DNA from: an uncultured Solobacterium sp.
Lineage (GTDB): Bacteria > Bacillota_I > Bacilli_A > Erysipelotrichales > Erysipelotrichaceae
Assembly (NCBI GenBank): GCA_900543035.1
Contig: UQPV01000003.1
Location: 11,573 to 75,572 of the forward strand
Length of the DNA: 64,000 nucleotides
Direction of reading: 5' to 3'
The first letter of the stretch is position 1. Every line of letters starts with the position of its first letter. The position numbers and the translations under genes are program-made. The notes beneath the pieces were generated by a model, which did no database searches, had not been told where the DNA came from, and worked only from the letters and a program-made list of their open reading frames with translations. This document shows positions 8,610 through 17,118 of this stretch, one piece after another.

Positions 8610-9866
8610 TCATTCATTGACAACACTGTCTCTGTGCATCAGCGCGACATAAAATCCATCGCTGTCAAATTCAAAGGGAAAAAAGGTCTTCTCCCGCACG
8701 AGCGAAAACTCCGGATGCTCGCTCAGGAAACGGGAAACTTGTTTTTCATTTTCCTTGCGGTTAAGCGTGCAGGTGGAATAGACGAGCCTTCCCCCAGGTC
8801 TCACCCTCGCGGATGCGGCCTGCAGGATCTGCTGCTGCAGCGGGATCAGCGTATCCATCGCCGAGGGATCCAGCCGTGCCTTGATGTCGCTCTTCCTGCC
8901 CATGACGCCATAGCCGGAACAAGGCACATCGCACAACACGCCGTCAAAAGGCGTCTCGTCCGCTTCTGCCGGCGCTGCGGCATCCATGACCCTCGCCTCG
9001 AGGATATGCAGGCCAAGACGCTTTGCCCCCTGCTCGATGAGCGCGACGCGGTGCGGGTGGATATCCCCGCAGACGATCTGTCCCTCATCGTGCATATGCT
9101 CCGCCATATGGCAGGCCTTGCTGCCGGGCGCGCTGCAGACATCCAGGATGCGCTCGCCGGGCTGCGGGTCCATCCACACCGCGACCATCTGGCTGGCCTC
9201 ATCCTGTATCGAGATCAGCCCTTCCTGATATTCCCTGCTCTCTGCCGCATTGCCCTGCACACATACCAGCGCATCCGGACTGAGCTTTCCTTCTTTATAT
9301 TGGGCGCTTTTCAGCAGTTCATCCCGATCTGCCTTCATCACGTTGACACGGACGCTCTGTCCGCGCTGCTGCTGCATGCTGCGGCAGATCCGCTCGCAGA
9401 TCTCATCCGAATACTGCGCCCTCCACATGGCGATGAGCCAGTCAGGCTGACTGCACTCCACGCCGAGCGCCTGCCAGCGATCTGCCGGAAGGGGCCGTCT
9501 TCCTTCGCGCTGCACCCGGCGCAGCACAGCATTGACCATTCCCTTCGCGCCCTTCTGTCTCTCTTCGCAAAGGCGCACCGCCTCATGGATGACGGCATAA
9601 TCCGGGACCCGCTCAAGGAACAGCAGCTGATAGACGCTGAGATCCAGCAGCAGCGCCACCGGCGCGGAAGGCATGCGTCTGACCTTCGTCTCCCACTGCC
9701 AGCGCAGCAGGCGTCCGTTCTGCAAAGTGCCATAGACGATCTGTGTGGCCAGCGCGCGGTCGCTCTCCTTGACCTGCCGCAGGTTCTGCTGCAGGTACAG
9801 GTTGCTGTAGGCCCCTTCCAGACAGATGGCCTCCAGCGCCTGCCATACCCATTTTCGTGTGTTCAT
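8610..9866 (-). CDS. rsmB: 16S rRNA (cytosine-967-C5) methyltransferase
   Basis: SAM-dependent enzyme acting on 16S rRNA. 418 residues: an N-terminal NusB-like helical domain (about 1-130) followed by a Rossmann methyltransferase domain with the SAM motif DVCSAPGSKA, the catalytic motif DVPCSGYG and the second cysteine in STCTLNRKENE. I use the ATG at 9866, which has GAGGG six bases upstream; an ATG at 9884 overlaps the priA stop as ATGA and is an alternative. The def and fmt genes that often lie between priA and rsmB are not here. Confidence 0.95.
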   Translation of the reverse strand: MNTRKWVWQALEAICLEGAYSNLYLQQNLRQVKESDRALATQIVYGTLQNGRLLRWQWETKVRRMPSAPVALLLDLSVYQLLFLERVPDYAVIHEAVRLCEERQKGAKGMVNAVLRRVQREGRRPLPADRWQALGVECSQPDWLIAMWRAQYSDEICERICRSMQQQRGQSVRVNVMKADRDELLKSAQYKEGKLSPDALVCVQGNAAESREYQEGLISIQDEASQMVAVWMDPQPGERILDVCSAPGSKACHMAEHMHDEGQIVCGDIHPHRVALIEQGAKRLGLHILEARVMDAAAPAEADETPFDGVLCDVPCSGYGVMGRKSDIKARLDPSAMDTLIPLQQQILQAASARVRPGGRLVYSTCTLNRKENEKQVSRFLSEHPEFSLVREKTFFPFEFDSDGFYVALMHRDSVVNE

Positions 9867-9880
9867 CCTCATCCCTCTTT

Positions 9881-12046
9881 TCATTCCAGCATCATCAGAT
9901 CGACATCGATCTCCAGCCGTGAGCGGCGTTTCTGCATCCGGTGCGCCTGCGCCAGCCGCCTCAGCGCCGCCGCCTGCTCATGGCGGTCTTTTCCCTTCAG
10001 GATCAGCCGCCAGCGGCATTCGTCCCGAAGGCGGCCCAGCTCGATCGGGCCAAGCACCTTGAACGCGCTGCCGGAAAGCGCCTCGCGCGCCGCAAGCGCA
10101 TCTTCCCGCACCGTCTGCGCATTGCGGTGATGCAGCACGACCGCAGACAGGTAAGCATAGGGCGGATACTGCGCCAGATGGCGGAACTGCATCTCCCGCC
10201 TGAAGAAGCCCTCATAATCATGCGCCGCGGCACAGCGGACCGCATAATGCGCGCAGTCATACGCCTGCAGGATCACCCGGCCGCTGCGCTCTCCCCTGCC
10301 GCTTCTGCCGCAAGCCTGCTCCAAAAGATCATAGGTCAACTCGCTGCAGCGGTAATCGCCGCGGTTGAGCATCGCGTCTGCGTTGAGGATCCCGACCAGC
10401 GTCACCCGCGCATAGTCAAGGCCCTTGGCGATCATCTGCGTGCCAAGCAGGATATCCGCATCCTTGGAAAACTGCTCAAGCAGCGTCTCATGCGCGCCCT
10501 TCGCCCTTGTCGTATCCGCGTCCATGCGCACGATGCGCGCCTGAGGAAAACAATGCTGCACATATTCTTCCAGCCGCTGCGTCCCCATGCCCAGGCTGCG
10601 CCAGTCATTCGCGCCGCATGTGGGGCAATGCCCGGGCAGCGTCCGGGAATAGCCGCAGACATGGCATTTCAAGCAGTTTTCCTGCTTATGATAAGAAAGC
10701 GCCACTTCGCAGTGCGGGCATTTCAGCACCTCACCGCATGACAGACAGCGCAGCACCGGCGTATAACCGCGGCGGTTGAGCAGCAGCATCGCCTGTTCGC
10801 CGCGTCGAAGACAGCCATCCAGCGCCTCCATGAGCGAAGGGGACAGCATCGCATTGCCGCCGCAGCGCAGACATTCCTTCATGTCGACGACCTCCACCTC
10901 AGGCAGCGGGCGCTGATTGATGCGCGCCTTCATCTCGATGAGACGGTAAACGCCCTTATATGCCCGGGCATAAGATTCAAGCGAAGGCGTGGCGCTGGCC
11001 AGGATCACCTTGCAGTCATGAGTCTTCCCCCGCTGGATGGCGATGTCGCGGCAGTGATAGCGCGGCGAGCTGTCCTGCTTATAGCTGGTGTCATGCTCTT
11101 CATCCAGGATGATCGCCCCCAGCCGGGCAAACGGCATGAAGACGGCGCTGCGCGTGCCGACGACCACATGGACACGGCCTTCCCTCACCAGCTCATACTG
11201 CTCATATTTCTGCTGATCGCTCAGCCGTGAATGATAGACGGCCGCATCATCGGGAAACCGCTCCCGCACCCGCGCGATCATCTGCGGTGTCAGGGAGATC
11301 TCCGGCACCAGCAGCAGCACCTGTCTGCCCTGCTCGACCATCTGCCGGGCATAACGCAGGAACACCTCGCTCTTGCCGCTCCCGGTCACCCCATGCAGCA
11401 ATACGACCTCATGATGAGGCACGGCGTTCAGCGCAGCCAGCGCTTCGCTTTGCTGGGCGCAAAGGGTCAGCGTCTCTCCCTTTGCGGCAGAGAGGATGAG
11501 CTGCGGGACCTTCTTGCGCTTTTCGATGCGCACACAGCCCAGCTCGATGAGCTTTCTGGCCACGCTCTTGTATTCCCGCCGGTAATCGACGGCCCGCATG
11601 CTGCCGCGCTGCTTCATCTCGTCCAGCACCTCGCGCTGACGCTTGCTGAGCCCTTCGCGCTCGCCCGCAAAGCACGCCCACTCTTCCATCGCTGCCGATC
11701 TCGCGCTGCTTTTCGGCTTCAGCACGCCTGGCAGCATCGCCTGATAACAGCTGATGAGCGGCGCCACATACTGCTCGGCCATCCACTTTCCCAGCTGCAG
11801 CAGCTCATCGTTGAGCAGCGGACGCTCATCGATCACACGCTGGATCTCCTTGAGTTCATAAGGCATCTGCTTCAGTTCATCCGCGCTGACCTCTTTGACG
11901 CTGTCCACGAAGCCGACGAGCTGCTGCTTCGCAAAAGGCACGCTGACGCGCATGCCGGGGCGCACCTCGGCATGGCCGCAGAGATAGCTGAAGCTCTGAT
12001 CCAGCTGCGGCGATGAATGCTCGATATAGACCTCTGCCAGCTTCAT
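9881..12046 (-). CDS. priA: Primosomal protein N', replication restart helicase
   Basis: 3'-to-5' superfamily 2 DNA helicase that reloads the replisome at stalled forks. 721 residues, shorter than the roughly 800 of Bacillus. An N-terminal DNA-binding region precedes the Walker A motif GVTGSGKSE, the Walker B motif DEEHDTSYKQ and a zinc region with four CxxC pairs (CLSC, CPHC, CLKC-HVC, CPTC). Conserved helicase motifs GTQMIAKGLDY and QACGRSGR follow. It is the first gene of the priA-to-thiN run and starts about 35 bases past a terminator. Confidence 0.96.
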   Translation of the reverse strand: MKLAEVYIEHSSPQLDQSFSYLCGHAEVRPGMRVSVPFAKQQLVGFVDSVKEVSADELKQMPYELKEIQRVIDERPLLNDELLQLGKWMAEQYVAPLISCYQAMLPGVLKPKSSARSAAMEEWACFAGEREGLSKRQREVLDEMKQRGSMRAVDYRREYKSVARKLIELGCVRIEKRKKVPQLILSAAKGETLTLCAQQSEALAALNAVPHHEVVLLHGVTGSGKSEVFLRYARQMVEQGRQVLLLVPEISLTPQMIARVRERFPDDAAVYHSRLSDQQKYEQYELVREGRVHVVVGTRSAVFMPFARLGAIILDEEHDTSYKQDSSPRYHCRDIAIQRGKTHDCKVILASATPSLESYARAYKGVYRLIEMKARINQRPLPEVEVVDMKECLRCGGNAMLSPSLMEALDGCLRRGEQAMLLLNRRGYTPVLRCLSCGEVLKCPHCEVALSYHKQENCLKCHVCGYSRTLPGHCPTCGANDWRSLGMGTQRLEEYVQHCFPQARIVRMDADTTRAKGAHETLLEQFSKDADILLGTQMIAKGLDYARVTLVGILNADAMLNRGDYRCSELTYDLLEQACGRSGRGERSGRVILQAYDCAHYAVRCAAAHDYEGFFRREMQFRHLAQYPPYAYLSAVVLHHRNAQTVREDALAAREALSGSAFKVLGPIELGRLRDECRWRLILKGKDRHEQAAALRRLAQAHRMQKRRSRLEIDVDLMMLE

Positions 12047-12080
12047 CCATACCCCTCCTTCCTGCTGTTGCGATATAACG

Positions 12081-12103
12081 AAAAAACCGGCCTAGACCGG
12101 TTT
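12081..12103 (-). terminator. Terminator of the tRNA-Leu/tRNA-Cys unit
   Basis: On the minus strand AACCGG / CCGGTT closes a short loop and is followed by six T, 12 bases past the CCA end of tRNA-Cys. Confidence 0.75.
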
Positions 12104-12114
12104 GACTGTTTCGA

Positions 12115-12188
12115 TGGAGGTTCCGACCGGATTTGAACCGGTGATCACAGAGTTGCAGTCTATTGCCTTACCACTTGGCTACGGAACC
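12115..12188 (-). tRNA. tRNA-Cys (GCA)
   Basis: 74 nt with a full cloverleaf: acceptor GGTTCCG / CGGAACC, T arm CCGGTTCAAATCCGG and anticodon loop CTGCAAC giving GCA. The 3' CCA is encoded. It lies 18 bases downstream of tRNA-Leu on the same strand, so they are likely cotranscribed. Confidence 0.97.
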
Positions 12189-12206
12189 ATTTTTCGTGAC
12201 ATGAAA

Positions 12207-12293
12207 TGGTGGGGACAGTGGGACTTGAACCCACACGGGATTTCTCCCAACGGATTTTAAGTCCGTTGCGTCTGCCGATTCCGCCATGACCCC
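12207..12293 (-). tRNA. tRNA-Leu (UAA)
   Basis: 87 nt class II tRNA with a long variable arm, anticodon TAA in the loop CTTAAAA, a T arm with GGTTCAAGTCC and an encoded CCA. The acceptor stem reads GGGGTCA against TGTCCCC, which leaves a U5-U68 mismatch in an otherwise good stem. Confidence 0.95.
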
Positions 12294-12361
12294 GGCACAC
12301 GTTTCACGTTGCTGTTACATTATACAATATTTCCGCAGAATTGCAACACTTTTTTTCAAAA

Positions 12362-13060
12362 TCACGACGAAACTCTCGGAACATAGTATTCTGGGATCTG
12401 ACCCTGCACGATTTCCATGACCAGCGGCAGCGTCATCGTCTCGCTGATCTCCGTAATGCTGAGGATGGTGAGCGTGCTGACCTTCAGTTCGATCTGCAGC
12501 GAGATCGTGATCATCGTGCTGTTGACCCCATAAGGCTCTGCCGAATAGGAGAATGACCCACTCACATCATTGAGCATGCGAAACCGGAAAGGGACCTGCG
12601 GCCCGATCCCGGAAAGAAAAGGAAAACGGGTCAGCGAGCCCAGCGCCACATGATAGATGACGCCATGCTCATACAGCACCTCATCCAGATTCGGATCACG
12701 GCTGCCGCTCTGGGCCGCTTCCAGCGACGCGTCGATCTTATCCAGCGTTTCGCCCAGGATCTGATTGAGCGCATACGTATCATAATCCAATGTCAGGATC
12801 TGTCCGTCTTCCCCGCGCTGCAGATGCACCAGCTCTTCCACATCATAATCGAGGGTCGAGATCACCTTCTGCACGATATTGTTCAGCGCGATCCCGGTCT
12901 GCTGCCGGGCGATGACCTGCAGCTGCGGTTCGACCCACGCATTCAGCCATGCGCCTGCCGCAAAGGCCGCGATGAGCAGCACCAGCACGCCCAGCACCAG
13001 CCGCCGTTTAATCCTCCGCTTTCTGCAAGAGTACCAGCGCCTCCTCGGCTTCCATCCCAA
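12362..13060 (-). CDS. yunB: Sporulation protein YunB-like
   Basis: 232 residues: a basic N-terminus, one membrane span at about 20-40, then an extracytoplasmic domain. The order LGSLT, LSGIGPQVPF, then GSFSYSAEPYGVNST and ISLQIELKV follows the YunB family pattern (LGxLTG, GxGPxIPxK, GINQT). YunB is made in the mother cell in Bacillus; its exact job is unknown. The ATG at 13060 overlaps the preceding gene by about 50 bases in another frame; no better start is seen. This is an indirect hint of a sporulating ancestry. Confidence 0.7.
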   Translation of the reverse strand: MGWKPRRRWYSCRKRRIKRRLVLGVLVLLIAAFAAGAWLNAWVEPQLQVIARQQTGIALNNIVQKVISTLDYDVEELVHLQRGEDGQILTLDYDTYALNQILGETLDKIDASLEAAQSGSRDPNLDEVLYEHGVIYHVALGSLTRFPFLSGIGPQVPFRFRMLNDVSGSFSYSAEPYGVNSTMITISLQIELKVSTLTILSITEISETMTLPLVMEIVQGQIPEYYVPRVSS

Positions 13061-13295
13061 TCACAACACCCCTTTGCTTTGCCAGCTCACTGCAGGATGC
13101 CACCGGCAGATGCAGAAGGGACTGCGCAGGATGGCACTTGGTCACACAGAGCACCAGCCCTTCTTCAAAGATCAGCCGCGACAGATACTGATTGACCAGG
13201 ATCATCTTCTCGTTCATGACAAATTCGACCGGAAACCAGTGCAGCGAGCCATAAAGATAATACTGCGTACCGATCACTTCACGGTGGATGTCCAT
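13008..13295 (-). CDS. Conserved small protein of unknown function
   Basis: 95 residues, soluble, no membrane span. It begins MDIHREVIGTQYY and has the feature C-H-P-A-Q in the middle. I do not recognise the family. The start at 13295 has GGGAGGAGACAG directly upstream, which is strong. It overlaps the start of the YunB-like gene, implying translational coupling. A longer frame upstream to 13379 runs through the rubrerythrin terminator and is rejected. Confidence 0.65.
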   Translation of the reverse strand: MDIHREVIGTQYYLYGSLHWFPVEFVMNEKMILVNQYLSRLIFEEGLVLCVTKCHPAQSLLHLPVASCSELAKQRGVVIGMEAEEALVLLQKAED

Positions 13296-13352
13296 TCTGT
13301 CTCCTCCCCTATCAATATATGCGGAGTTTCGACGAATTACACCAGATCGCGC

Positions 13353-13383
13353 AAAGAAAAAGGATACAGCCGCAGCCATATCC
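13353..13383 (-). terminator. Terminator of the rubrerythrin gene
   Basis: Minus-strand hairpin GGATAT / GTATCC with a ten-base loop, followed by TTTTTCTTT, nine bases past the stop codon. Confidence 0.65.
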
Positions 13384-13391
13384 CTCAGTCA

Positions 13392-13931
13392 TCAATAATT
13401 TTCCTTGCGGACCTCGAAATAAGAACGAGCGTGCTTGCATACCGGGCAGATCTCCGGCGCGCTCTTTCCGCGATGCAGATGACCGCAGTTGAGGCATTCC
13501 CACAGCGTCTCTTCGCTCTTATCGAACACCGTGCCATCCTCTATATTGCTCAGCAGCGCATTGTAACGCTCTTCATGGCTCTTTTCGATCTCCAGGACGC
13601 CCTCCATGGTCTCGGCGATCTCATCGAAGCCTTCCTCTCTGGCTTCCTTGGCCATGCGCGCGTACATGTCCGTCCACTCATAGTTCTCGCCGGCAGCGGC
13701 ATCCTTCAGGTTTTCCGCCGTAGACGGCACCGCTCCGCCATGCAGATACTTGAACCACAGCTTCGCATGCTCTTTCTCATTGTTCGCCGTCTGCTCGAAG
13801 ATGTTGGCGATCTGCACATAACCGTCCTTCTTTGCCTTGGAAGCATAGAATGTGTATTTGTTGCGCGCCTGGCTTTCGCCGGCAAATGCCTCCATCAGAT
13901 TTTGTTCTGTCTTGGTTCCTTTCAGATTCAT
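13392..13931 (-). CDS. rbr: Rubrerythrin
   Basis: Non-haem iron peroxidase that removes hydrogen peroxide in anaerobes, using electrons from rubredoxin or NADH. 179 residues. The four-helix diiron domain carries [19 protein letters not shown]-type NNEKEH, and [14 protein letters not shown]. The C-terminal rubredoxin-like knuckle has CLNC and CPVC. AGGAGG lies nine bases before the ATG. It is monocistronic with its own promoter and terminator, and marks an anaerobic lifestyle together with nifJ. Confidence 0.97.
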   Translation of the reverse strand: MNLKGTKTEQNLMEAFAGESQARNKYTFYASKAKKDGYVQIANIFEQTANNEKEHAKLWFKYLHGGAVPSTAENLKDAAAGENYEWTDMYARMAKEAREEGFDEIAETMEGVLEIEKSHEERYNALLSNIEDGTVFDKSEETLWECLNCGHLHRGKSAPEICPVCKHARSYFEVRKENY

Positions 13932-13958
13932 GATTCACAACCTCCTGTCTATACTCTC

Positions 13959-13964
13959 ATTATA
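13959..13964 (-). promoter_or_regulatory. Minus 10 box of the rubrerythrin promoter
   Basis: TATAAT on the minus strand, 28 bases ahead of the rbr start. No clear -35 box is seen at 16-18 bases, so an activator may help, or the box is simply weak. Confidence 0.4.
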
Positions 13965-13996
13965 ACCTGTTTTTACGATCGTGCACATGTTTTTTT

Positions 13997-15169
13997 TCAA
14001 CGATCCTGCCGTCCCAGCCAGGATCGCAGATCGTCGCTGAGGTAACGCACATATTCCTCGCTCAGGCACAGTTCATCATATGCGCGAAGCAGCGGGATCA
14101 TGCGTGCCAGCAGATCCTGGACAAACGCTTGCGAATCGCTGAGCTCCGCTTGCAGCACAGGGGATGATCCCGCCATCGAGATCAGCTCGCGGCACACGCC
14201 GCGCAGGCTGCGCGTGCGCCGGTACAGATCCGCATACAGGCGTGTCCGCCCCGCCTCTTCCAGCGAATCATAGATCCCGGCCTCGATCAGCTGCGGCAAG
14301 GTGAACCCGCTGAACAGCGAGGGATGAGCAGGATCATCATTCTGCGTGCCATAGACCATGGGCGCTTCTTCCAGCAGCTCGGGACGCTGAAGCAGCCGGG
14401 CCAGCCGCAGCGATTCCGGATGCTTCTGCCATAAGCAGAAAGGCCCGCGCTCATCGGTGAGCGCATCAACCAGCATCTCCATCCGCCTAAACAGCGGCAC
14501 AGGCTGAGGACGATCTGTCTGCGCGCCGTCCAGATCGAAATAATGACATCCCTGCGCATGCTCGCTGAAGTGCACCAGCCTGCCCCTGCGGACACAGAAG
14601 CAGCGCCCGTCGCTCAGCTTTGGCCCGCACGCATCCTCCAGCAGCGAAAGGCCGTTGACATACAGCTGCGATGCACCGCGCGGCGATATGGAACGATCGC
14701 TCAGATCCAGCGTGATGTTCAGCGTCGCCGGGATCAGCTGATCGTGAAAGCCCAGCGCGATGAGCTCCCCGCCATATTCGATCAGTTCTCCGATATCGAG
14801 CGGATCGAAATAACGAGCCTCATTTTCCAAAGCGCCGTCGATCTTCTTCACCCGCAGCTCAAGCTGGCCGCGGTAAGCGAAGAACGCGGTGTTGAAGCGG
14901 CGGCTGCCGCGATAACGCACATTGCCCCAGACGATCGCGATCGTATCCGCAAGCGCCGCGATGCGCGCATTGAACGAATCCGCATAGCGGCAGAAATCAT
15001 CATCCAGCCACATCTCGCCCAGCTGCAGGCCGCTGACCGCATTCTGCGGAAAGACGATCAGCTGCGCGCCTTCCTGTTTCGCTTCCTCGATGCAGCGCAT
15101 CATCTGCCGCACATTCTCTTCGCATCTTCCTTGTTTGATCCGCATGGACACTGCCGCGATCTTCATCAT
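13997..15169 (-). CDS. Nitrilase-superfamily protein with degenerate catalytic residues (NadE glutaminase-like)
   Basis: 390 residues. The N-terminal half follows the carbon-nitrogen hydrolase fold and most resembles the glutaminase half of NAD synthetase: LIVFPQNAVSGLQLGEMW lines up with the FPE...GDLF segment, and VKKIDGALENEARYF with the lysine segment. The catalytic Glu is replaced by Gln42, a Lys is kept (108/109), and no Cys is found where the nucleophile should be (around IPATLNITLDLS). The ATP-pyrophosphatase half with SGGxDS is absent; instead about 150 helical residues follow. It is probably not an amidase. Function unknown. Two ATG codons in tandem make 15166 an equally likely start. 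Confidence 0.65.
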   Translation of the reverse strand: MMKIAAVSMRIKQGRCEENVRQMMRCIEEAKQEGAQLIVFPQNAVSGLQLGEMWLDDDFCRYADSFNARIAALADTIAIVWGNVRYRGSRRFNTAFFAYRGQLELRVKKIDGALENEARYFDPLDIGELIEYGGELIALGFHDQLIPATLNITLDLSDRSISPRGASQLYVNGLSLLEDACGPKLSDGRCFCVRRGRLVHFSEHAQGCHYFDLDGAQTDRPQPVPLFRRMEMLVDALTDERGPFCLWQKHPESLRLARLLQRPELLEEAPMVYGTQNDDPAHPSLFSGFTLPQLIEAGIYDSLEEAGRTRLYADLYRRTRSLRGVCRELISMAGSSPVLQAELSDSQAFVQDLLARMIPLLRAYDELCLSEEYVRYLSDDLRSWLGRQDR

Positions 15170-15284
15170 ATCACCCTTTCTCTCCTTTAATCATGACCAA
15201 TCTGCAGGCGAAGGTCAAGCATAATCTGCCAGATCACGCTGTTCATCACATGCGGCGAGGACAGACAAATCACAGAGGATATGC

Positions 15285-15290
15285 TATAAT
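15285..15290 (+). promoter_or_regulatory. Minus 10 box of the TrmH-family gene
   Basis: TATAAT 20 bases ahead of the start codon; the expected -35 position reads cagaca, a weak match. Confidence 0.4.
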
Positions 15291-15310
15291 GGACCGGAAA
15301 TGAGGTGCCT

Positions 15311-16042
15311 ATGGAAAATTATCTGTTTGAAGGAAACATCTCCGTCAAGGCCGCCGTCATGGGCGGCATGCGTGAGGTCAGCGAGATCATCGTCGATGAA
15401 GCAAAGAAAGATCGGGATACCCAATGGATCCTGCATCGCGCCGCAGAGCGGGGCATTCCGATCGTCACCGCCTCCCGCGCGCATATCGATTCCCTCGCCA
15501 GCGGACATACCCACGGCGGCCTGCTGGCCAGATGCGGGGCAAGGCGCTTTCAGCAGCTAAAGGAGATCGACAGCGAGGCTTGCTTCCTGGCGCTCATCGA
15601 AGGCATCGAAGACCCGTTCAATTTCGGCATGATCCTGCGCACGCTCTATGCGGCCGGCTGCGATGGGGTGATCCTGCCCCCGCGCAACTGGACCTCCGCC
15701 GCGGCGACCGTCGCCCGCGCAAGCGCCGGCGCCAGCGAATACCTTCCCCTGATCATCGCGGACGAGATGCAGCAGACGCTGCATGCGCTGAAGCAAAATG
15801 GGATCACGCTCATCTGCGCCGAGCGCAAAGATGCCGTCTGCCTGTATGACTTCTCCTTCCCTTCCCGCCTCTGCCTGGCCATCGGCGGAGAGATGCGCGG
15901 CCTGAGCCGCACGGTCAAAGAAGCCGGGGAACAAAACGTCTTCATCCCTTACGGACGAGATGTCCGCAGCGCGCTCAGCGCGGTCAGTGCCGCAGCCGTG
16001 TTCTCCTTTGAGATCCTGCGGCAGCGAAACCATCAGAAATGA
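15311..16042 (+). CDS. TrmH/SpoU-family RNA 2'-O-methyltransferase
   Basis: 243 residues. The SPOUT knot motifs are visible: motif 1 EDPFNFGMILRTLYAAG (with the N-x-G-x-x-R core), motif 2 IGGEMRGLS, motif 3 near IPYGRDVRSALSAVSAA. In most TrmH proteins motif 3 reads SLNVSxA; here the Asn is missing (SALSAVSAA), so activity or specificity may differ. The N-terminal 90 residues form a small RNA-binding-like domain as in RlmB. GAGGTG precedes the ATG at 15311; an upstream GTG at 15305 is less likely. The target RNA is unknown. It is monocistronic. Confidence 0.85.
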   Translation: MENYLFEGNISVKAAVMGGMREVSEIIVDEAKKDRDTQWILHRAAERGIPIVTASRAHIDSLASGHTHGGLLARCGARRFQQLKEIDSEACFLALIEGIEDPFNFGMILRTLYAAGCDGVILPPRNWTSAAATVARASAGASEYLPLIIADEMQQTLHALKQNGITLICAERKDAVCLYDFSFPSRLCLAIGGEMRGLSRTVKEAGEQNVFIPYGRDVRSALSAVSAAAVFSFEILRQRNHQK

Positions 16043-16045
16043 CCT

Positions 16046-16070
16046 GCTCCGCCAGACACGGAGCTTTTTT
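16046..16070 (+). terminator. Terminator of the TrmH-family gene
   Basis: GCTCCG / CGGAGC with a seven-base loop, followed directly by TTTTTT, three bases after the stop codon. Confidence 0.85.
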
Positions 16071-16108
16071 CATGCAGCGAAAAAAGCGCCCGTCAGGGAC
16101 GCAGCCGA

Positions 16109-16681
16109 TCAGTACATGACGATCGTTTCCATGACACACGCATCGGTGTATTTGTCCAGCAGCTTGCGGACAGCCGCCTCCAGCACATCGGTATGCGGAA
16201 GCAGGATCATGCCGGCACTGGCATACAGGATGGCGATCACATCGGGTGCCAGGGCACACAGCTGAAGATCGTTCCATCGTTCATGATGGCGCCAGCTCTC
16301 ATAACACAGCGTCAGCCCTTCCTGATCCGCGATCAGGGAAGCTTCCTCCGCCCCGCTGTGATAACGTCTCCTGCGCTGATAAAACCGAAACAGATTGGAT
16401 ATGCCCATGAAGATCCACAGCAGCCCAAGCAGAAAGGATACGGACATCAGGATCAGATGCGCGACGGCCTGCGGCCCGTTTCCGCGCTGAAGCAGCCAGA
16501 AGATGCCGACGCAGAACAGGACCACGCCCTGGATGAGCAAGGTATGGCACGTCGTCGTGCATTTCTTGATGCGCCGCTTGCCCTGCAGCAGCCGCCTGCG
16601 GTTCATCATCATGCCGGACAGGCTGTCCACGAAAGCATCGTCCGCGGAGATGCTGAAATGAATTTCTTCTCTTTTGTTCAT
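16109..16681 (-). CDS. Two-span membrane protein with a YcxB-like C-terminal region
   Basis: 190 residues. A basic segment after residue 30 (RRRLLQGKRRIKK) is followed by two membrane spans at about 45-65 and 75-100, then a basic RRRRRYH loop and a soluble beta-rich tail of about 80 residues. The layout resembles YcxB-like proteins, but identity is low and I do not assign a function. GGGAGGTGTGGAC precedes the ATG at 16681; TATAAT lies about 20 bases further upstream. A longer frame to 16774 would run through that promoter. Confidence 0.6.
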   Translation of the reverse strand: MNKREEIHFSISADDAFVDSLSGMMMNRRRLLQGKRRIKKCTTTCHTLLIQGVVLFCVGIFWLLQRGNGPQAVAHLILMSVSFLLGLLWIFMGISNLFRFYQRRRRYHSGAEEASLIADQEGLTLCYESWRHHERWNDLQLCALAPDVIAILYASAGMILLPHTDVLEAAVRKLLDKYTDACVMETIVMY

Positions 16682-16742
16682 GTCCACACCTCCCACACCT
16701 GTATTATACCACCTGATCCGCGCTTCAAACATCGCGGAAAAA

Positions 16743-16771
16743 TGGAAAAATGCCGGAAAGTTCCGACATTT
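16743..16771 (-). terminator. Terminator of the cyclophilin/small membrane protein pair
   Basis: Minus strand AAATGTCGGAA / TTCCGGCATTT with loop CT-like and one G-U pair, then TTTCC. The stem overlaps the stop codon of the 115-residue gene. Confidence 0.7.
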
Positions 16772-17118
16772 CAAGCGGCTGCCACATAGCCGAGATAGAT
16801 ATCGAGCAGCGCGATGCTCAGCGTCTGGCTCTCGATGAAGCCGATGATGATATCCGTGCGCAAAAACGGGATCAGCTGCAGCTGCAGGCAGAGAAGCACG
16901 GCTGCGATCAGCACACAGAGCGCCCGGACAGGCAGCGTGCTCTTTGTCCGATGCCGGTCATGCAGCATCATCCCGAATACGAACAGCAGTATGCAGCGGC
17001 AGACCAACAGCGTATCCTGCTGATAGCTCCCCTGCACGAGCATGGCGATCAGCTCATTCAGCAGCCACAGCGCAGCGATGATCAGCAGCGCCCTGCCATG
17101 ACGGCCAAACGCCTTCAT
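16771..17118 (-). CDS. Small integral membrane protein, unknown
   Basis: 115 residues with about four hydrophobic segments (10-30, 36-52, 65-82, 92-112). It contains no motif I recognise. Its ATG overlaps the TGA of the cyclophilin gene as ATGA, so it is translated by coupling with that gene; a hairpin terminator overlaps its stop codon. Confidence 0.6.
   Translation of the reverse strand: MKAFGRHGRALLIIAALWLLNELIAMLVQGSYQQDTLLVCRCILLFVFGMMLHDRHRTKSTLPVRALCVLIAAVLLCLQLQLIPFLRTDIIIGFIESQTLSIALLDIYLGYVAAA

Noticed and set aside
9941..12016. Long open frames antisense to priA
   Set aside because: priA motifs are complete on the minus strand; the antisense products have no family features.
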